Made by a program: the position numbers and the translations under genes
NCBI GenBank assembly: GCA_015680685.1
Contig: MNCI01015561.1
Coordinates: 158,418 to 222,417, forward strand
DNA length: 64,000 bases
Reading direction: 5' to 3'
DNA from: Gnetum montanum
Lineage: Eukaryota; Streptophyta; Gnetopsida; Gnetales; Gnetaceae
Notes under the pieces: model-generated
Database searches by the model: none
The model's input: the letters and a program-made list of their open reading frames with translations, nothing else
Told to the model about the DNA's origin: nothing
Shown here: piece after piece, positions 57,380 to 64,000 of the stretch
Position numbering within the stretch: the first letter of the stretch is position 1
Layout: the number at the start of each line of letters is the position of its first letter

Positions 57380-58250
57380 CCAGCAAATATTTTCAAAATA
57401 TCCCGTCTTGCCAAAAATCATTATCAACCGCCATTGCGGGAGAAGGCTCTGCCGCTGCATCTGACATCGTTGTGGTGTTCAGTTGCTGAAGAGCGAGGGA
57501 AAAGGATTTTCTTGGAAAAAAGAAAATGATGTGCTGAACATATGGTCTTGAACATAGGGTTTCAGTTACCTGGAATTTGTTTTGTTTTGCCCCATATTCG
57601 CTTAGGGCTTCCTGCGTTTTTTTTTTGTTTTTGTGAATCGTCTTCCAAATCACTGCCATTGATTGCAGAGCTAGGGGCGAACATATCATGGATCTACATC
57701 CAGCGAAACCGTAGGAACCTTCATCATGCCATTATAACCGCCACAACCTCCAGAACTGCCATGGCCTGCAAAACTGGAAATGAAATCGGGGTTTCAACAA
57801 AACGTGACTCCTTTCTCTGTATATTATGTGTGGAAGAGGGTTTCGATTTTTTTTAAAAAAAATATCCCTGCATTTATGGCAAAGATGTTTCATGCCCCAG
57901 GGACTTGGTTATGCCCATCTAGATGGCAGTTTTCGCGGTGCTCGTCTGCGCTAGGATGAATGTCGTGCGGCGGGGGGTTTTGAACTTTTACTGTAGCGTG
58001 ATTTTCCAGGAACGCTATGATTTTCCTTCGTTTTCACCTGCAACTGCATCTCTACTGATATTATCTTTACATGTATGGTGTTTGCTCCCCCACCATTGCT
58101 GTGTTCAGCAGGTATACGGTGTCAGGAATCGTTGGTCCAACTGTAGTCTCCTTTTCCTCCACTCTCATCGCTGTACAATCTTTAGGACAATGGAGGCGCT
58201 GCTGTTTCTTTTTTATTTTCTGATTTTTTGCAAGGAGTTTCAAACGTTAT
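57380..58250. other. Compositionally distinct island, possible host or captured gene fragment
   Basis: CG dinucleotides and G/C-rich words (GCGGGAG, GCCGCTGC, CGGCGGGG, GGAGGCGCTGC) are common here and almost absent elsewhere in the window. On the minus strand a short frame (57467-57393) begins MSDAAAEPSPAMAVDNDFW and ends after 24 residues at TGA. It lies after a stretch resembling a 5' leader with CATAATATACAGAG near 57825. Plus-strand frames (57542-57856, 57923-58255) are open but lack motifs. It matches none of the seven retroelements. Confidence 0.45.
57393..57467 (-). CDS. Short hypothetical frame in the island, 24 residues
   Basis: ATG at 57467, Ala/Pro-rich start with an acidic second half (VDNDFWQDGIF), stop at 57393. 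It could be a first coding exon whose splice donor is lost or unrecognised, or chance. No family assigned. Confidence 0.25.
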   Translation of the reverse strand: MSDAAAEPSPAMAVDNDFWQDGIF

Positions 58251-59210
58251 CTTAGGGCCAAAAAATACAATTGAGCTTAACAACAAGGATTTTCAACTTG
58301 GGACCTTTCCAAAAAATTTTAGAGCACGTTCTTCACCAATGCCTTTCACGTAAATAATATAATTCCTTGTTTGCTATAGTACTATCTTCCAATCTTCAAT
58401 ATGGAATAATCTAGCACTTTCATTTTATATCAAGAAGGCTTCAACATCAAATTATTTACTAGTGGATTACTTCTCCAAAAACACCCATCAACCCACAACA
58501 CTAAAGCTGTAAATTTACTTCTAAATTTACAACCATAGATTGTTCCAATTTTTAATAAAATATTCCAACTGTTCCATGGAATGGCCAAATGTGCCAACAG
58601 GTAGCACTCACAGTCATGGGGGATGCCACCACCAAGGTAGCAATATTCTTATTGACAACTTGATCCATATGGATACTATTTTCAACAACCAATTTCTCTA
58701 CATGATTCTTCCAATTACATTTCTTTCCAACAACACTATTGCCCTCCTTAATATTATAGAGAATAATTTGCAAGAGGAAAATACTCATTTTTGTATTATC
58801 CTCCACATCCTTATGCACCAGTAGCTTCATCCTCAACTCAATTACCACTAGCTTCATCCATGCAAGGTGAAATCCTAGTCTAACTGTAGTAGAGAAACAT
58901 CATAATGGTTGTTAACTTATAGTCAGCTTTCTAGCTAAGTGGTTCAAAGAAAAAATTCTTAAAATGATCCTTTTTCCAAACTAACAATCCTACCAAGCCC
59001 TCACAAACACCTACGGCTATTGACCCTACTTCTTCTTCCATATCTACAACATCTATTGAGATCCCTTTAAAATAAACACCTCCTAGGATGCATACCATCA
59101 TGTTGATCCACATGATCATAAACTAAATATAGATTGGCCACCTTTGCAAGAAAATATATCATCCTAGGAATTCCCTTATTTACTTGTAAATCATTAGGAA
59201 TGAGCCTTAC
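58251..59210. other. No recognisable gene; upstream part of element E or spacer
   Basis: Short frames on both strands with no motif. By position it may hold the remains of E's gag. Confidence 0.4.
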
Positions 59211-59520
59211 AAGGCTTTTCTTGACTTAGGTTCTTGTGTCAATCTAATGTATCATGAAATGTAAAAAACCTAAAACCTACCTCCTCTCACGAAGAGCAAC
59301 ATTCATCTTGAGTTAGTAAATCACTCCATCACTATTTCCTTGGGATTGGTGGAGAATATTATGACCACCTTTTGTGGGTCATCCTATCCTACTGACTTCC
59401 TATTGATCCAAGTAGACAACTAGAAGGAGGAGTTTCCTATCATCATGGGAAGGACATGGCTACATACAATAGATGAATAGTTTGGAATTAGAAACCTATC
59501 CTTGAAAATTTCTAAGAAAA
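59211..59520 (+). pseudogene. Element E retropepsin
   Basis: LDLGSCVNLM carries the active site (DLG, usually DTG or DLG in this group). It is followed by HLELVNHSITISLGLVENIM, then FPVDF-like YPTDFLLIQVD and EFPIIMGRTWLHT, matching the 'L.LADRS...P.G..E......F..DF......EE..P.ILGRPFLAT' pattern. Several stops. Confidence 0.82.
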
Positions 59521-60108
59521 ATAATTTTGAAAGGAAGTGCATTCCATGAATCGCATATAGTGACACAAGGTCTCACTACATGCAGAAATTATGGACAATG
59601 AAAAGTACAACAATCATAGCATGCAAGTAGTGTATAGATGTTACAAAAATTCAAAGGTACCTATAAACAATAGCCAAAAAATAGGAGGACATCCAATGGC
59701 TGATAATTGAATTTGAAAGAAGCTCAACCTTGTGTATGAAACAAATTGAAGGCGTAACAGGTGCCTACATCGAAGGATGAGATGAAGGAAATCCATTGTC
59801 AACTCTTCAATGAACTTGATGATGTCAATGAAAGAGAGTTAAAATCCTTGAGAGCATTAAATAGGAGCCTTTTGAGTTAAAACCTATACCAACTATAATG
59901 AAATATTCTTTTCTAAAAAATAGCAAGCCAATCATTATCAATGCCAACCTTGCTCTTGTATAGAAAAAGAAGATGTTGGAGGTGGTCAAAGAAAAGGGTA
60001 ACAACCTTTGTTTGGTCATATCATGAGCTGATTGAAATTGATTTAAAGATATGCCAACACTACATCTACACACATTCCTTCATTAAACCAAATAGGTAGC
60101 CGTAGTAA

Positions 60109-61330
60109 TGGTTGACTCCCAAACTAAAGTAGATTATCAAAGAAGAGATTAAACAACTCCTCAAGTCTAGGTTCATTTATCCCATTGTGGATAGCAAGTG
60201 GGTTTGCCCACTTGTGATAGTGCCAAAGAATGGTGGAAAATAGAAGGTCTACATTGACTTCAAGCTATTGAACATGGCAACATACAAGTATCTCTTTCTA
60301 TTGCAATTTATGAATAAGGTATAGGATACTATTTCTAGGCATTGTTCCTATAGCATTCTGGATGGTTATAGATAGCACCAAAGTATTAGGCCAACATCAT
60401 ATTTATAAGTCCCTAGATAACTTTTACATAAAGAAAGATGTTATTCAACCTATGCAATGCCCCTGCCACATTTGAATGCTTGGTCTTGAGCATTTTCCAA
60501 TAATAGATTAGTAATAGGATGGAAGTTTTCATAGATGACTTCATCACCTCTGGGGCTACATTCAAGCAAGCCTTGGACCATCTTGAACAAGTGCTAAAAA
60601 GATGCATATAGATAAACCTTAGGCTCAACTAGTAGAAAAGCCACTTGATGGTCTAGGAGGGCATTGTGTTAGGGTAGATAATTTCACAAAAAGAGATTGA
60701 GGTGGATCTTAAAAAAAATAAGGGTCATCCAAGAAATTACCTAATAGCTAGAAATAGTTAAATATGTGAGATCATTCCCTCACCACACTAGCTACTACCA
60801 GCAATTCATTGAAAATTTCTCTAAGATTGCTAAACCATTAGTGGAGCTAACAAAGAAGGATGCCCTATTTTTTAAGACTAAGGAATGGAAGCATGCATTC
60901 CAGTAACTCAAGCAAAAGCTCATGGAAATTCTAATTTTATGAGCACCTAACTAGTCTAGGCCCTTCCACATCATGAAGCCTACATGTAATTATGCCTTGG
61001 GAGCTATGCTCATGCAGTTGGATGATTAGAAACATCCTTACTACATCCACTACGTGAGTAAAAGCATTGTGGGTGTGTAACTAAATTACACTAAAATAGA
61101 GAAAGAATTGATGGTAGGGATTTATGCCTTAGAAAATGTAGGCACTATATGCTTGGGCACAAGGTGTTTGTGCACACAGACCACAATGCAATCTGGTTTC
61201 TAATGAATAAACCAACCATAAGTCCCCATGTAATATGATGGCTAGTGATCTTACAAGAATTTAATCTAACAATGATAGATTGAAAGAAAAGAAAGAATGT
61301 AGTTTTTGACCACTTGTCTTAGTTAAAATG
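60109..61330 (+). pseudogene. Element E reverse transcriptase and RNase H
   Basis: IIKEEIKQLLKSRFIYPI and SKWVCPLVIVPKNGG open the RT. The catalytic box reads VFIDDF (FIDD at 60528-60539), so both Asp are kept. LDHLEQVLKRC, EGIVLG and EIVKYVRSFPHHTSYYQQFI follow, as in the thumb and connection. FHIMKPTCNYALGAMLMQ, KELMVGIYALENV and FVHTDHNAIWFLMNK mark RNase H with its Asp, ending NVVFDHLS. Stops and frameshifts make it non-functional. Confidence 0.87.
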
Positions 61331-61579
61331 GGATAACAAAGAGGAGGAGATCCCACTTTTAAATTAGTTTCCTGATGAACTTCTCTTTGCTGAGGCTACA
61401 ACTACAAGTGCTCACTAAAACCAACTAGTACAATGGCATTCTCACCTACCTTTTCACTCAAGAAATGCCACAGGAATGGGACAATAGGAAAAAACTATAG
61501 TTTCTTTACCACATAAAACACTTTATGGAAATCAATGGACACATTTAGAAGGTGTGTGCTGATAGATTGGTTCGATGAT

Positions 61580-62690
61580 GCATACCTAATGTTGATCAAC
61601 TACGTATTTTCCAAGATGTTCATGAGGGACCTTGTGGGGGCCACTATGCTAGGAGACACATGGCCATTAAGATCATCATGGTAGGGTATTATTGGCCAAT
61701 ACTTTTTAGGAGTTCTCACTAGTTCATCCACTCCTATGAATGTTACCAATGTGATGGTGGAATGATTTCTTGTATGAAGGAACCTTAGCAATGGATCCAA
61801 TCACTAAAGCCCTTTGATATTTGGGACATCAATTTCATTGGTTTCATCACTCCCATGTCCAAAAGAAATGCATACATCATAGTAGCTATTGTATGAAATG
61901 GGGAAAAGTGGTAGCCGTCACTAATTGCACATCTTCTATGGTTACTCAGTTTGTAAAACATGTTGTATATAGCTTTGGAAAGCTACATGCACTTATTTCT
62001 AATAACAAAACTCATTTTACAAGCATCACCTTTGGAAAACTTATGCAATGCTTGGGGGTTAAGAATAAACTAACATCCTACCACCCTCAAGCTAACACTC
62101 AAGTGGAGGTTATGAATAGGAAGATCACAAAAATAATAACAAGAACCATTATTAAATATAGGAGGAATTGGAACATAAAACTCAATTATGCCCTTTGGGC
62201 CTACTACTCCACTTGAAAACTTCTTATTGGTTACTCTTCCTATAATCTTATGTATGAAAAACTACCAATAATTCCCATCCAAGATGAGTTCCATATACTT
62301 TCAACAACTTATGACCTTTGCCTTGACCTTAGCCTAGCATAAATAGAAAGTTTATTGAATCTCAACGTGCTAGATGAGAATCGACTAGTGGCCTATCATC
62401 TAATGAAGTGCGTAAGGCATTTAATAAACAACAACATGATCTTAGAATTAGGAAAGTAAAATTTCAACCAAGATATATGGTCCTATATTAGAATCTCATG
62501 CATGTACCACAAAGAACTAAGTGCCAAATTTTGCGGAAAGGGCCTTATATTATCTATGAAACCTTTTCTTTTGGGGTCATGTTAATCTACCAAACTAAAA
62601 GCCCCCCCCCCAAAAAAAAGCTACTGATCAACATGCAACAATTGAAACCTTTTCATGAACCCAAAATAGCCAATGATCAAAACACCTCAA
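61580..62690 (+). pseudogene. Element E integrase
   Basis: The zinc domain is visible as VHEGPCGGHYARRHMA...GYYWPI and CYQC (H..H..C..C). The core reads FDIWDINFIGFI with the first Asp, LISNNKTHF where the second Asp is Asn, and NTQVEVMNR with the Glu. WNIKLNYALWAYYST follows. After a stop at about 62215 a new frame continues LIGYSSYNLMYEKLPIIPI and LLNLNVLDExRLVAYH, the 'TP.G.SP..LVYG....P.E......L..LDE.R..AY' tail of Athila-type integrase. A run of 10 C before 8 A at 62603-62620 interrupts the C-terminal end. Confidence 0.86.
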
Positions 62691-62700
62691 TGAATGAACA

Positions 62701-64000
62701 AGCATGATAAATTTTTCAAATCCCCTCCTTTCAACTCAGTCATGGAAAACATGGCCATCCATGCTGATCAAACAAAGTGGCTCCTCAATTTTTCATTTTT
62801 TTCTATTTTTCATAATTTTTTATTTTACACTATTTTTAGTAGATTTTCTCTTTCTTAAATACTTTACAATTTCTTTTATATTTTACTTTATTCAATTTGG
62901 AATTTTTTCTTATGTTTTCCTTTATTGCCACCAAGACTTAGTGCAACTATAGTTGTCAATTGATGGTGGTTTGTACTATAATGTTATTTGATTGCTAATG
63001 TCTAGATTCTATTTTTGAATTTTGATGTTGATAACTAAGGCATGCTTTCTTTCATGATAACAGGTAGTGATTCTATGTTATCCACCCATCCACGAAACTC
63101 TATGGTGCTCCCTTATTTTGGAAGTATAAGGTTCCTTCCTAAATAAAAATTTTAATGAATTTGTGACCTTGGTAGTTTCGAAGCTTGGAAAGGAATAAAT
63201 GAATAGACAAGGGTGTGACTTCAAAGGAATTTAATGCTCTTTGTACTTTCCTATCCTCTTGGGTGTTTAAGTATTTTCATGTATTTCTCACTATTCCACT
63301 ATCAACCAATAATAAAAAGAAAAATATTTACATGATGTGGTTCCCATCCAAATATCTCAAAAACATATAATGAAAATTCAAAGCACACCCCTTAGAAATA
63401 CATGTTACCCATTCTTGAAGGTTCCCTCTAACTAAGTCCCATTTCACTTTCTACTTTTCTTTTAGGAATGGTGATTGATTTGTGGGGATATTCTTGTGCC
63501 TTGAGGAGGTGAACGAGTATAAGCATGTCAATGCAAATTCATTGAATGTGGTTGATTTAATTTGGACTAAGGATGGATGATATCAAGTAATATTAACAAC
63601 AAATCCACAAGGGACTTCATGTGACCACGATACAAGATTCCATTCTACTCTTTATTAATCCATCCATGCTTTTCACAACTCACTTCACTACTATTTTTCA
63701 TGTTTGTTTTAATCTTTTTTTTATATGATCAAAGTTCTTTGATAGTTTGTTTGGTGATTTGGTCCTTACCTTACCATAACCATTAATTATCCATGGGAAC
63801 CATGAACTCCTTGGTTTGAGGACATGCAAGGGCATTAAAGGGCATGAGACTTCTATGGGGAGGACCCACTTGCATACTCCTTGGTTAAGCTAGTTAAGTC
63901 TCATATCTCATAAACATTTTTCTCTTTTAGATCTACAACATTCCATGTCAGTTACATCCAATTATGCACTCCATGAATTTTCTCTAAGAAAAATCTACTT
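62701..64000. other. Non-coding 3' region downstream of element E
   Basis: T-rich with only low-complexity frames (62704-62952). Athila-type elements carry a long non-coding or env-like region after integrase, so this may still be E, but no PPT or LTR could be placed. Confidence 0.45.

Larger units (their letters stand above)
59211..62700 (+). mobile_element. Element E: Athila-like Ty3 pol relic
   Basis: Protease, RT, RNase H and integrase follow each other on the plus strand, all broken by frameshifts and stops. No LTR pair was identified. The single RNase H, the RNase H ending 'NVVFDHLS' and the integrase tail suit Athila-type elements rather than the Tat-like A/B/D. Confidence 0.75.

Noticed and set aside
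62704-62952. 82-residue Phe-rich frame as a membrane or env-like protein
   Set aside because: It is a T-rich low-complexity translation with no upstream context; hydrophobicity follows from composition.

Overview
This window is plant nuclear DNA from a large, repeat-rich genome. The evidence is an AT-rich background and nested Ty3 (Tat-like, Athila-like, Tekay/Del-like), Copia and LINE retrotransposons, all decayed by in-frame stops, frameshifts and truncations. There is also an assembly gap. A gymnosperm or another giant-genome plant would fit, but the species cannot be named from sequence alone. I see no intact host gene, no rRNA or tRNA gene and no CRISPR array.

Layout. (1) 1-18400: element A (+ strand), a Tat-like Ty3 element whose 5' LTR lies just left of the window. 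It has a primer site, a leader, gag and a damaged protease, a conserved pre-3'LTR block, and a 3' LTR at 17246-18400. Its gag was split by a complete Copia element (1954-6822, target duplication AAGAA), and its middle carries a LINE fragment (about 11861-13650, - strand). (2) 18401-18618: a 218-bp internally deleted mini-LTR joining A to B. (3) 18619-34080: element B (+ strand), same family, with both LTRs, gag, protease, a decayed antisense gene, a degenerate ~185-bp repeat array and an integrase; RT and RNase H are missing. (4) 34081-37242: AT-rich DNA with nothing recognisable. (5) 37243-40429: element F (+ strand), a Tekay/Del-like 5' LTR of 2.77 kb, a primer site and the start of gag. (6) 40430 to about 53.5 kb: element D (- strand), again the A/B family, with 3' LTR, PPT, integrase, second RNase H, RNase H and RT. 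These are followed by a ~190-bp repeat array and an intron-containing gene on the + strand, antisense to D. (7) 53851-54148: gap of Ns. (8) 54149-57080: element C (- strand), with gag, primer site and 5' LTR. (9) 57380-58250: a compositionally different island, possibly a host or captured gene fragment. (10) About 59.2-62.7 kb: element E (+ strand), an Athila-like pol relic.

Most interesting. Comparing A, B and D gives a family plan of LTR - PBS - motif-rich leader - gag - protease - short tandem repeats - ANTISENSE spliced gene - ~190-bp repeat array - RT/RNaseH/second RNaseH/integrase - conserved block - hairpin - PPT - LTR. The antisense gene has a recognisable acidic, proline-rich terminal exon in all three copies. 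A short motif built on TAGCAT is repeated in the LTR, leader and array, and it has a different version in each copy (A, TAGCATATCTTT-like; B, TAGCATGGAAG-like; D, TAGCATGTGGAA-like) that matches between compartments of the same copy. This looks like a co-diverging protein and binding-site pair carried by a retrotransposon. That function is my inference; the shared positions and motifs can be read in the sequence.
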